From assembly GCA_001414325.1 (NCBI GenBank), contig LLKB01000001.1, positions 318,699 to 382,698 of the forward strand: 64,000 nucleotides of DNA, read 5' to 3'. Of this stretch, positions 55,112 through 62,508 are shown piece after piece. The number at the start of each line of letters is the position of its first letter. The stretch's first letter is position 1. The stretch is from Butyribacter intestini (lineage in GTDB: Bacteria > Bacillota > Clostridia > Lachnospirales > Lachnospiraceae). Position numbers and translations under genes: made by a program. The notes below the pieces were generated by a model, which was not told where the DNA came from, searched no databases, and worked only from the letters and a program-made list of their open reading frames with translations.

Positions 55112-55625
55112 GAAAAGTCTTACTAAAGGAAGAGTATTCGTTTTAGTCTTTTTTTCATTTTTTTTGTTTCAAGGTTGTGGTAATTTTGGTAAAGGGAATG
55201 TAGATTCAAGTAATAATTTGATACAGGAAACCTCAAAGGAGGTTTTGGTATCTAGTTCTCATGTACCAAATTCTTCAACTAAAAAGGAAAATTCACTTTT
55301 GTATTTTTCAAATGATGTTTCTGTAGTTAAAGTATTACATAGTAACGGTAGTGGTCAAAAAAGTTGGAATATGGATAAAAAGGATATTCCACAATTTAGG
55401 GAGTGGGTATTATCTTTGCAATTTAAACATCAAAATTTTGAAAAAGGTGAATCACCTGGGGATTCTAATGGTGGAGATGCTTATAACTTTCGTATTTCCA
55501 ACGATGCTCAATTGAATTTCACTTATATTGATATCGGTAACAATAACCATTATATAGAATTTGAAGGAAAATGGTATCTTATTACTACTCATGAGAGAAT
55601 ACCAGATTTTTTATATAATGACTAA
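55101..55625 (+). CDS. Small lipoprotein, unknown function
   Basis: 174 residues. Lipoprotein signal with lipobox FQGC (GRVFVLVFFSFFLFQGCGN). A Ser/Asn linker leads to a ~100-residue domain with WNMDKKDIPQFREWVLSLQF, YNFRISNDAQLNFTYIDIGNNNHYIEFEGKWYLIT and a terminal IPDFLYND. No family recognised. It overlaps the preceding gene by 11 bases, with GAGGTGG upstream. A partner or inhibitor of the peptidase is possible but is inference. Confidence 0.75.
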   Translation: MKIRKSLTKGRVFVLVFFSFFLFQGCGNFGKGNVDSSNNLIQETSKEVLVSSSHVPNSSTKKENSLLYFSNDVSVVKVLHSNGSGQKSWNMDKKDIPQFREWVLSLQFKHQNFEKGESPGDSNGGDAYNFRISNDAQLNFTYIDIGNNNHYIEFEGKWYLITTHERIPDFLYND

Positions 55626-55739
55626 GACTTTTCATGCCAATAAATTGTGTTAAAACTTGAAAAATTAATATTACAAGCAATAAAAAAGGCATAAATCTAT
55701 TCCTTTTGGTATAATGGAATTGAATTATAAACCAACAAT

Positions 55740-55984
55740 GTTCTTTCGGAATCTTGAGTAATCATGCCAGCAAAAATTTTAGTAACCGATCTGGCTGGGT
55801 ATTGTGGAATATGTGCGAGGTCATTAGAAAGATATTTTGGAGAGTATTATGGTATGTCAGTTGCAAAATATATTATGCAGCTTAAATTAAAAGAAGCGGC
55901 GTATCTGCTTGCAAATACGGATATGAGCCTGGCTGATATAAGTAATCAGCTTTCGTTTTCATTACAGAGTCATTTAAATAATAA
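55740..55984 (+). pseudogene. AraC-type HTH fragment truncated by the IS
   Basis: A frame of about 79 codons from 55764 encodes an AraC-family helix-turn-helix pair (ILVTDLAGYCGICARSLERYFGEYYGMSVAKYIMQLKLKEAAYLLANTDMSLADISNQLSFSLQSHLNNNF). The protein then runs into the inverted end of the right IS and stops within it (FKLRT). The normal sensor domain and the terminal FKKxxG...P segment are absent. It appears to be a gene disrupted by the IS insertion. Confidence 0.75.
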
Positions 55985-57579
55985 TTTCAAACTTCGCACA
56001 TAAATTTTAGCTATGCACCTTGAAAATTCAATACCTGGCAGTTATTCAGTTGTCAATGTTCTTCAGATTTTACACAGCTTGCAGTTGCGTTCTCAGCATG
56101 ACTGGAAGTGTACTCATAAATGCATCCACTAATTCAGTGATTTGTTCATCTGAAAGCTCGGTGTTATCTGTCAGCATTGTTCTGAACATTTGAAGCAGCA
56201 TTTGAAAAGCCTGTATCCATGTGATATCAGACATTTCATCTGAAAAATATAGAAAGAGTTCACCTAGTGAGCGGTTATCGTTGCATTCCCTGCTTTCCAG
56301 TGACAACATCATATATCGGGTGAAAACAACTGCGGTATGCGCAGTGATTGCATCATAGGAAAGAGAATTGCATTCTCTGCTCAAGTTAAGGTAGCTTTTG
56401 CATACCTTGAAAAATACCTCTATATCCCAGCGTTTCCCATAAATTCGGATGATTTCATTCTCATCCAGATTTACATCTGTGGAAATGAGGCAGAGATATT
56501 CCTTGCGTTTGTTGCGATTGCGGACATAAACTACTTTTGCCGGAATGGTTTCACCATCTTTTACAACATCAACCATTACAGAAAGCAGATATCTTGATCT
56601 TCCACGTCTCTTTTTATTCTTGTTGTAGATAGAAGTCAGAGACATATCTTTGCCATTGTAGTGAAAGAACATCTTTGGTGTTTTCTTGACCATACCGATT
56701 ACATCGTAGCCCATATTTTTTACTGCATGAAGCGTGCTCGGTGATGAAAACCAACTGTCGAAAAGAACATATTTTGCAGGAATTGCAGCTTTTTTAGCAA
56801 TATCCAGAAGCGTAAGCATTGCATGGGTTCCTTTTTCCATGGACAGCTTTCTTCGTTTGTAGCCGACAGTCCTTTTGTCTACTTCTGTTGCTTCATTGAT
56901 ACGGTTTTTCCTGTTTCCTGTGGAAAGAAGAATGCTGTTGACTGGCAGGAATGTATTTCCATCTGACCATCCTAAGGTAAGCATACGAAATCCAAAGAGG
57001 TATTTATGCTTTGCGTGGTCATAGACTTTGGCAAGGAGTTCAAACTTTTTTGAACGGTTACGCTCAAACATGGAATCTTCAATGATGAGAACCTTTGCAC
57101 GCTCCTCAGAATCTAAAGGAAGAATGGCATCCTTGATGATTCGGGCTGAAAGAATCGTCGTGAAGCGGATCCAGTTAATCTGAATCATTTTCATAAAGCG
57201 ATATACAGTATCCTTCGCAAAATCAGGCGTATTTCGTCCTATAATCAGGTTCATGTACATGCTTCTGTTAGAAAAAATCAGCAGAAACAAATACTGGAAA
57301 ATTTCCATTACTGGACCCACTTTCTTTTTGTAGGCATTGGATGCTTTCAAAGCAGAAGAAACATGAAATCTCGCAAAAAATCTTTTTATAGATTTTGAAA
57401 TCTGCTTATCATTTTGAGTTGCTTGTGTTATACTTTTATTCATAGCATGAGCCTCCGGAAGTATTATTGTTTTTAGCAACTCAATTATACCAAAACCAGA
57501 TGGTTTCATGCTATTTTTATGCCAGTTATTATTGAATTTTCAAGGTGCATAGGCACTTATTCAAGTGCGAAGTTTGAGT
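55985..57579 (-). mobile_element. IS4-type element, full-length copy
   Basis: 1595 bp, in the opposite orientation to the left copy. The right (upstream) end is ACTCAAACTTCGCAC read inward and the left end TTTCAAACTTCGCAC, so the left tip is slightly altered. It carries an intact transposase frame. Confidence 0.85.
56070..57443 (-). CDS. IS4-family DDE transposase
   Basis: About 457 residues from ATG 57443 (CCGGAGG upstream). DDE residues: Asp in VLIIEDSMFERN, Asp in KYVLFDSWFSSP and Glu in YGKRWDIEVFFKVCK, which fits the IS4 signature Y-2-R-3-E-6-K exactly. A TATAAT-like sequence inside the longer open frame supports the downstream start. It is likely active and may mobilise both copies and the cargo. 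Confidence 0.92.
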   Translation of the reverse strand: MNKSITQATQNDKQISKSIKRFFARFHVSSALKASNAYKKKVGPVMEIFQYLFLLIFSNRSMYMNLIIGRNTPDFAKDTVYRFMKMIQINWIRFTTILSARIIKDAILPLDSEERAKVLIIEDSMFERNRSKKFELLAKVYDHAKHKYLFGFRMLTLGWSDGNTFLPVNSILLSTGNRKNRINEATEVDKRTVGYKRRKLSMEKGTHAMLTLLDIAKKAAIPAKYVLFDSWFSSPSTLHAVKNMGYDVIGMVKKTPKMFFHYNGKDMSLTSIYNKNKKRRGRSRYLLSVMVDVVKDGETIPAKVVYVRNRNKRKEYLCLISTDVNLDENEIIRIYGKRWDIEVFFKVCKSYLNLSRECNSLSYDAITAHTAVVFTRYMMLSLESRECNDNRSLGELFLYFSDEMSDITWIQAFQMLLQMFRTMLTDNTELSDEQITELVDAFMSTLPVMLRTQLQAV

Positions 57580-57718
57580 TATATGAAATAAATCAGAATG
57601 TTTCCGGTTGCACAAAATATGTGGATATCAGATATAAATCATTTTGACTTAGTTTATATATGATGTTATACTTTTTTTGACATATTTTTGACAAACGGTA
57701 ATAGAAATGGAGTACAAT

Positions 57719-58441
57719 GTGATAAAGATTGCTATATGTGACGATGAACCACAGTTTTGTTCCGATTTAGAGCGGACACTTATTAAAATATTAGATAAAA
57801 AATGTATAGAATATGATATTGATGTTTTTTATTCTGGGGTAGAACTTTGTGAAAAAATAGAAACAGGTGAGCTGCCATATTGTTATGATATGCTGTTTCT
57901 TGATATTCAACTTCCAAATATGAACGGTGTCGATATTGGAAGATATATAAGGCAGCAGCTTAAAAATCAAATAGTTCAGATAGTTTATGTTTCTTCGCAG
58001 AGAGAGTATGCTATGGAACTCTTTGATTTCAGACCGCTTAATTTTCTTATAAAACCCATAGATGAGAGTGCCATATTAAATGTCGTAGAACAGTTTGAGG
58101 AAATAAACGAAAAGGATAATTATTTATTCAGATTTAAAAAAGGCCGTGATTTTTATAAAATTCCGATAAGCAAAATTTTATATTTTGAACGAAAGGGAAG
58201 AAAAATTTATGTTCATTTGCAAAATGAAGAATATGATTATTATGATTCTCTCGAACTAATATATGAAAATCTGAAACAGTATGATTTTTTATTGATTCAT
58301 AAATCATATCTTATTAATTATCGTTTTGTAAAGATAATGTCATATGATCATGTCGTTTTGGTTGATGGTACACAGATACCGATAAGTCAGGCAAAAAGAG
58401 AGCAGATAAGAAAAGAATTCATGAAGATAGAGGGAAGATAA
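57719..58441 (+). CDS. AgrA-like LytTR response regulator
   Basis: About 240 residues. Receiver: KIAICDDEPQFC, phospho-acceptor Asp in DMLFLDIQLPNMNG, LIKPIDES. The LytTR domain follows (ISKILYFERKGRKIYVHLQNEEYDYYDSLELIYENLKQYDFLLIHKSYLINYRFV, PISQAKREQIRKEF). The GTG at 57719 follows GGAG six bases upstream and is preferred over ATG 57707, which contains that site. It overlaps the kinase gene by one base. It lies just right of the composite element. Confidence 0.88.
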   Translation: MIKIAICDDEPQFCSDLERTLIKILDKKCIEYDIDVFYSGVELCEKIETGELPYCYDMLFLDIQLPNMNGVDIGRYIRQQLKNQIVQIVYVSSQREYAMELFDFRPLNFLIKPIDESAILNVVEQFEEINEKDNYLFRFKKGRDFYKIPISKILYFERKGRKIYVHLQNEEYDYYDSLELIYENLKQYDFLLIHKSYLINYRFVKIMSYDHVVLVDGTQIPISQAKREQIRKEFMKIEGR

Positions 58442-59733
58442 TGGATAAGATATGGTATATACTAACTTACTTAATTGTAAATGCACTGGATTTGGGTGTT
58501 ACGGCAAAGTATATGAATTTTTTTCTTGGAAAACTGAAAGTGCAAAAAAACAGAGCAGGGATTACATATATTTTATGTTATATTATAGGCAGTTTACAGT
58601 ATATTTTATTCCCGATTCCGCTGGTTAACGGGATTACATCGTTTATTATATTATATTTTATTGCGGACTGTTATGAGAAAAAATTAAACAGAATAATGTC
58701 AACAGTAGTGCTGGTTTTTATGTTTCCACTTATGTGTGAATTGGTACTTGGACTAATAATAGATGGAGGCAATAGAAATATGACTCAAAATGGATATTTT
58801 GGGGAAACATACCAGCTTATTTGTCTTAGTATAATGCAGATATTATTATGTTGTGTTGTGACCAGCTTTAAAAATGTTAATTCAAAATTGCAGCTTCCAA
58901 TAGGATTTAATATATCTATAATCTTAGTAATTTTGCTGATATATTGCATGGAATTAATGATTTATATGAGCAAAGATGTAAGCCAAAATATAAAAATAAT
59001 ATCAGTATTTTTGTCATTGTTTATACTTATGCTTATAATGTATATGTATGATTTGATGTCCGGAAGTTATATAAACAGTATCCATACAAAAATGATGGAG
59101 CGTGAAAATATATATTCTGCAAAACAGGCTGAGGTTTTACGGAAGAATAGTGATAGTATTAGAAAAATCAGGCACGATATGAATAATCATCTCTATGTGC
59201 TTGAATCATTGATTGATGAAGATGGCGAAAATGTTGAGGCAAAAAAGTATATTGAACAGATGATAGGTAAGATTAACCAGGCGAAAATGTATTGTGATAG
59301 TGGGAATGTGCAGCTAGACAGTATTGTAAATTACAAATTGAGTGAAGCAGCAGAGAAAGATATAAACATTGAATTAATTACAAAACTGCCTGAAATAATT
59401 GAGGCTGACATGGGAGATATGGTGACTGTACTTGGAAATATACTTGATAATGCCATAGAAGCTGCACAGATTCCTGATAAAGACAGATATATAAAACTTG
59501 ATATTAAATATAAGTCGGGAGCAATGTTTATAACTTTGAAAAATAGTTATGATGGCAGAATAAATGCTAAGAATGGTGTTTTAAAGACAATAAAAAGCAA
59601 TAAGATAGAGCATGGAATCGGATTAAACAGCGTACAGGAGGTTGTACAAAAATATAATGGGGAAGTCGAGATGGAGTATGATGATAGGGAGTTTTGCATA
59701 ATGATTGTTCTTTATATGAATAATTATTGTTAA
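58441..59733 (+). CDS. AgrC-like sensor histidine kinase (GHKL)
   Basis: 430 residues. The N-terminal ~210 residues form about six membrane helices, as in AgrC/FsrC peptide sensors. A phospho-acceptor His lies in RKIRHDMNNHLYVLESL; the GHKL ATPase has VTVLGNILDNAIEAAQ and HGIGLNSVQEVVQKYNGEVEM. The paired regulator is immediately upstream. No AgrB or pro-peptide gene is visible in the window, so the signal is unknown. Confidence 0.9.
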   Translation: MDKIWYILTYLIVNALDLGVTAKYMNFFLGKLKVQKNRAGITYILCYIIGSLQYILFPIPLVNGITSFIILYFIADCYEKKLNRIMSTVVLVFMFPLMCELVLGLIIDGGNRNMTQNGYFGETYQLICLSIMQILLCCVVTSFKNVNSKLQLPIGFNISIILVILLIYCMELMIYMSKDVSQNIKIISVFLSLFILMLIMYMYDLMSGSYINSIHTKMMERENIYSAKQAEVLRKNSDSIRKIRHDMNNHLYVLESLIDEDGENVEAKKYIEQMIGKINQAKMYCDSGNVQLDSIVNYKLSEAAEKDINIELITKLPEIIEADMGDMVTVLGNILDNAIEAAQIPDKDRYIKLDIKYKSGAMFITLKNSYDGRINAKNGVLKTIKSNKIEHGIGLNSVQEVVQKYNGEVEMEYDDREFCIMIVLYMNNYC

Positions 59734-59804
59734 AAAGGCATATATAAAATTTTTATTATGTGTGATATACTTTTTTTGATATTGTCAGTGAGCTGTACTT
59801 TGCC

Positions 59805-60066
59805 GGCCGCCGCAGGCAGGTTAAAGAGACAGACTTAAAAGGGAATGCAGTGAGATGCTGCAGCAGCCCCCGCTACTGTAAGAAGGATGATTTTTTGTGC
59901 ATGGTATAAAGACTTTATCAATATACAAGTAGTGCTATGAGCAGGTAGCATGATATGTTATGAAGAGTTTTATGCTTTGTTTAAAGCCACTGTGAAAAGA
60001 CTATAGCCAGACAAATTCATGGGAAGGTAAAAAATCAGTTGAGTTCGAGCCAGGAGACCTGCTGAC
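59805..60066 (+). promoter_or_regulatory. Cobalamin (AdoCbl) riboswitch
   Basis: Consensus blocks in order: GGGAATGCAGTG (from 59841), CAGCAGCCCCCGCTACTGTAAG (ends 59882), AAGCCACTGTG (59983-59993), ATGGGAAGG (60019-60027) and GAGCCAGGAGACCTGC (60047-60062). The left GCAGGCAGGTT pairs with the right ACCTGC to close P1. These match the AdoCbl riboswitch core, which turns genes off when B12 is plentiful. About 100 bases separate CTGTAAG and GCCACTG, so the peripheral stem is long. It lies upstream of the DUF4430/ECF genes. Confidence 0.93.
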
Positions 60067-60144
60067 AAGGAGATTTTAGCTACCTTGCTTATCAGGTCTA
60101 CTTCGGTGGGAAGTATCAGAGCGGATAGTGTTTTTTTGTTATGC

Positions 60145-60194
60145 AAAGACAAAAAGAAATCTCCGATTGGGGATTTTTTATTTTGTCTTTTTTT
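60145..60194 (+). terminator. Riboswitch-linked intrinsic terminator
   Basis: AAAGACAAAA (60145-60154) / TTTTGTCTTT (60181-60190), with inner AAATC-CC / GGGATTT arms and a T run. It is positioned to be the expression platform of the riboswitch. Confidence 0.85.
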
Positions 60195-60294
60195 AATGTT
60201 ATAGGAAGTTTCGCAAATATTTATCATATGTGTGTTTGTCAGGAAAAACAGTACATGAATATGGATTAGTAAGCAGACAAGAATGGAGATTTAT

Positions 60295-61305
60295 ATGAAG
60301 AATTATAGAAAATTTCTCATTCCTATAGTTTTAGTGATTTTGTTAGTGCTTGGTGTTTCAAGGCTTGATATACAGTCGGTTAAAAATCATGATATGGCAG
60401 ATGACAATATTGTTGCCGAAGAAAGCGATAAATCATCTGACAATGATACCTCGTCTGAGATTAAAGAGGATGAGAACAGCTTGCAGCAGGATGATAAAAA
60501 TGATATAGGGCGAAGTGAGGATAAGACAGATAGTGGCGATATTGCAAGTGATGAAAAAGAAGAGGGGAAGAATTTAAAAAAGAAAAATACTTCTAAAAAA
60601 GATGCCCTAAAAAATGGAAGTTTAGGTGAGAGTAAGAAATCTAAAAAAGAAATCGGTTTAAAAAATAAAAGTAATACCAGGAATGACAAAAGTATTTCCG
60701 CAAATAAAAATACGGAAAAAAAGAGTAATGTATCAGAAAAAAATACAAATAAAAAGAGTAATGTATCAGAAAAAAATACAAATAAAAAGAACACAACAAG
60801 GAAAAATAAGACAAATAAGGATGCTGCAAAGAAAAACACATCTGATAAGAATACAAAAAAAGATAATACTTCTGTATCAGATAAAAATTCAACCGATGAA
60901 AAAGATGACAAAAATTATATCAAATGTGATGTGACGATTGATTGTACTATTCTTCTTTCAAATATGGATAAACTAAATAAAAATGCGAGAAAATATGTGC
61001 CCGACAGCGGAAAGCTGCTTGATAAAACAAGCATTAAAATAAAAAAAGGTTCTTCGGCATATGATGTGCTCACAGCTGTATGCAAGCTAAAAAAGATTGC
61101 ATATGATGCTGAATACTCACCAATTTACAAAACTTCATATGTAAAGGGGATTGGTTATCTCTATGAAAAGATGGCAGGTGATATGAGCGGCTGGCTTTAT
61201 CTTGTTGATGGAGTTACGCCAAATGTAGGGTCATCGGCTTATAAACTGAAAGGTGGAGAGCATATAGAATGGACTTACACCTGCAGCGGCAGGGCGGGAA
61301 GTTGA
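60295..61305 (+). CDS. Surface-anchored DUF4430 protein, probable corrinoid-binding
   Basis: About 336 residues. One N-terminal membrane anchor (FLIPIVLVILLVLGVSRL), then ~170 residues of Asp/Ser and Lys/Asn-rich low complexity including two tandem copies of KKSNVSEKNTN. The C-terminal ~120 residues (CTILLSNMDKLN...SSAYDVLTAVCKLKK...YLYEKMAGDMSGWLYLVDGVTPNVGSSAYKLKGGEHIEWTYT) match DUF4430, related to the beta domain of vertebrate intrinsic factor/transcobalamin. Its place behind the cobalamin riboswitch supports corrinoid binding; that is inference. ATG 60295 has GGAG just upstream; an earlier in-frame ATG at 60283 contains it. Confidence 0.85.
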   Translation: MKNYRKFLIPIVLVILLVLGVSRLDIQSVKNHDMADDNIVAEESDKSSDNDTSSEIKEDENSLQQDDKNDIGRSEDKTDSGDIASDEKEEGKNLKKKNTSKKDALKNGSLGESKKSKKEIGLKNKSNTRNDKSISANKNTEKKSNVSEKNTNKKSNVSEKNTNKKNTTRKNKTNKDAAKKNTSDKNTKKDNTSVSDKNSTDEKDDKNYIKCDVTIDCTILLSNMDKLNKNARKYVPDSGKLLDKTSIKIKKGSSAYDVLTAVCKLKKIAYDAEYSPIYKTSYVKGIGYLYEKMAGDMSGWLYLVDGVTPNVGSSAYKLKGGEHIEWTYTCSGRAGS

Positions 61306-61397
61306 TAATATATAGATTTTTTACATTCAAGATTTGTATATGTGCACACTTGACACAAATTTTATAAAAAACATATGCAGAAATGAGGATTAGTATA

Positions 61398-62237
61398 GTG
61401 AAAAAAGGATTGTTAAGAGAATTGCACCCGGCAGTAAGTATGTTTTATTTTATCATGCTGCTTATAATGACAATGTTTACACTAAATCCCGTGATAATAA
61501 CAGTGTCGTTTGTGATGGCACTGCTTGGAGTATTAAGGCATAAGGGAACAGGAGCACTAAAAATGACAGCAATGTTATTCGTTCCGATAATGTTATTTTC
61601 AGTGATAATACTTCCAATTTTTAATCACAACGGAGTAACGCCTCTGTTTTATGTAAACGATATGGCAGTAACATTGGAAAATATCATATATGGATTGTTT
61701 ATGACAATAATGCTCATGGCGGTGTCACTGTGGTTTGTAACGGCAGGATGCATGACAGACTCAGAAAAAATACTATATATAACAGGAAAAATATCACCTA
61801 AAATTTCACTTGTAATCTCAATGGTGCTGCGTTTCATACCGATGATGATAAAAAGATGGCGGGAGATACATGAAGCACAGATAGGAATGTTATGTACACA
61901 AAATACGGGGATGATACCCAAAGCAAAGCAATTCACAAAAGAATTGTCAATTCTCATATCGTGGAGTCTTGAAAACTCCATAGACACATCTGTATCAATG
62001 GAATCAAGAGGATACGGAACAGGCAGAAGAAGCAGTTACCACAGATTTAGGATAAAAAAGAGGGATATAATATTCATGATTGCATTTATAGCCATATCTG
62101 TATTGATAATATACACATTGTGCATGGGAAGATTTGAAACATACTACTTTCCGGAAATTGAAATAAAAAAAGCAGATGCGGTGGCAGTATCAGCGGTCAT
62201 ATTTCAGTGTATATATATGTGTGCAGCACTTATATGA
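61398..62237 (+). CDS. ECF transporter transmembrane (T) component
   Basis: About 279 residues. Five to six membrane helices (FYFIMLLIMTMFTLNPVIITVSFVMALLG; LFVPIMLFSVIILPIF; IIYGLFMTIMLMAVSLWFVTAG; and a C-terminal pair). Cytoplasmic coupling motifs are SMVLRFIPMMIKRWREI and ESRGYGTGRRSSYHRF, the EcfT/CbiQ ARG-type motif. It would pair with the ATPases and a substrate-binding S protein to import a vitamin. GTG 61398 follows GAGGA at 8 bases; ATG 61383 is an alternative with no good site. It is separated from EcfA by a small MITE. Confidence 0.9.
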   Translation: MKKGLLRELHPAVSMFYFIMLLIMTMFTLNPVIITVSFVMALLGVLRHKGTGALKMTAMLFVPIMLFSVIILPIFNHNGVTPLFYVNDMAVTLENIIYGLFMTIMLMAVSLWFVTAGCMTDSEKILYITGKISPKISLVISMVLRFIPMMIKRWREIHEAQIGMLCTQNTGMIPKAKQFTKELSILISWSLENSIDTSVSMESRGYGTGRRSSYHRFRIKKRDIIFMIAFIAISVLIIYTLCMGRFETYYFPEIEIKKADAVAVSAVIFQCIYMCAALI

Positions 62238-62393
62238 TATAAGATGAATGTAAATTTTAAAGTAAAAAATATATGCTTGAGAAACTATTGCAACATATAT
62301 GAAGTATTTTAAACACAAAAGTGTAAAAGGAAAACTGTATATCAAAAATCAATCTCAAAATTCTTCATTCAGAAGAATCCGAGAGTTTATAAA

Positions 62394-62479
62394 TAGGCGT
62401 TTGCGAAACTCTCAGTAAACTATACTTTGTATATACTGCACAAAATTTAACAATATGTAATGAGTTTCGCAATTGCCTA
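62394..62479. mobile_element. MITE-like element, 86 bp, with 11-bp target duplication
   Basis: The ends are TAGGCGTTTGCGAAACTC and GAGTTTCGCAATTGCCTA. Flanking direct repeats GAGTTTATAAA are exact (62383-62393, 62480-62490). It lies inside the transporter operon between EcfT and EcfA, just before the EcfA ribosome site (AAAGGAGG 62496-62503). Its interior is short and AT-rich, with no coding capacity. Confidence 0.8.
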
Positions 62480-62508
62480 GAGTTTATAAACTAGGAAAGG
62501 AGGTCACA

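Larger units (their letters stand above)
52452..57579. mobile_element. Probable composite transposon bounded by inverted IS4-type copies
   Basis: A 5128-bp unit. Left and right IS copies are in opposite orientation and end ACTCAAAC / GTTTGAGT at the outer borders. TATATG occurs immediately outside both borders (52446-52451 and 57580-57585), consistent with a target duplication of the whole unit. Neither single IS copy has matching flanks. The cargo (53558-55984) holds a secreted cysteine peptidase, a membrane protein, a lipoprotein and an AraC-type fragment. Confidence 0.6.
59734..60294. other. Long leader with riboswitch and terminator
   Basis: 561 bases without a gene: cobalamin riboswitch, then an intrinsic terminator (both listed), then a lone MITE-like end AAGTTTCGCAAATATTTA at 60206-60223. 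Confidence 0.7.

Noticed and set aside
60387..60934. Ser/Phe-rich reverse frames and a Lys/Ile-rich forward frame over the DUF4430 gene
   Set aside because: Shadows of the Lys/Asn low-complexity region; no ribosome sites or domains.
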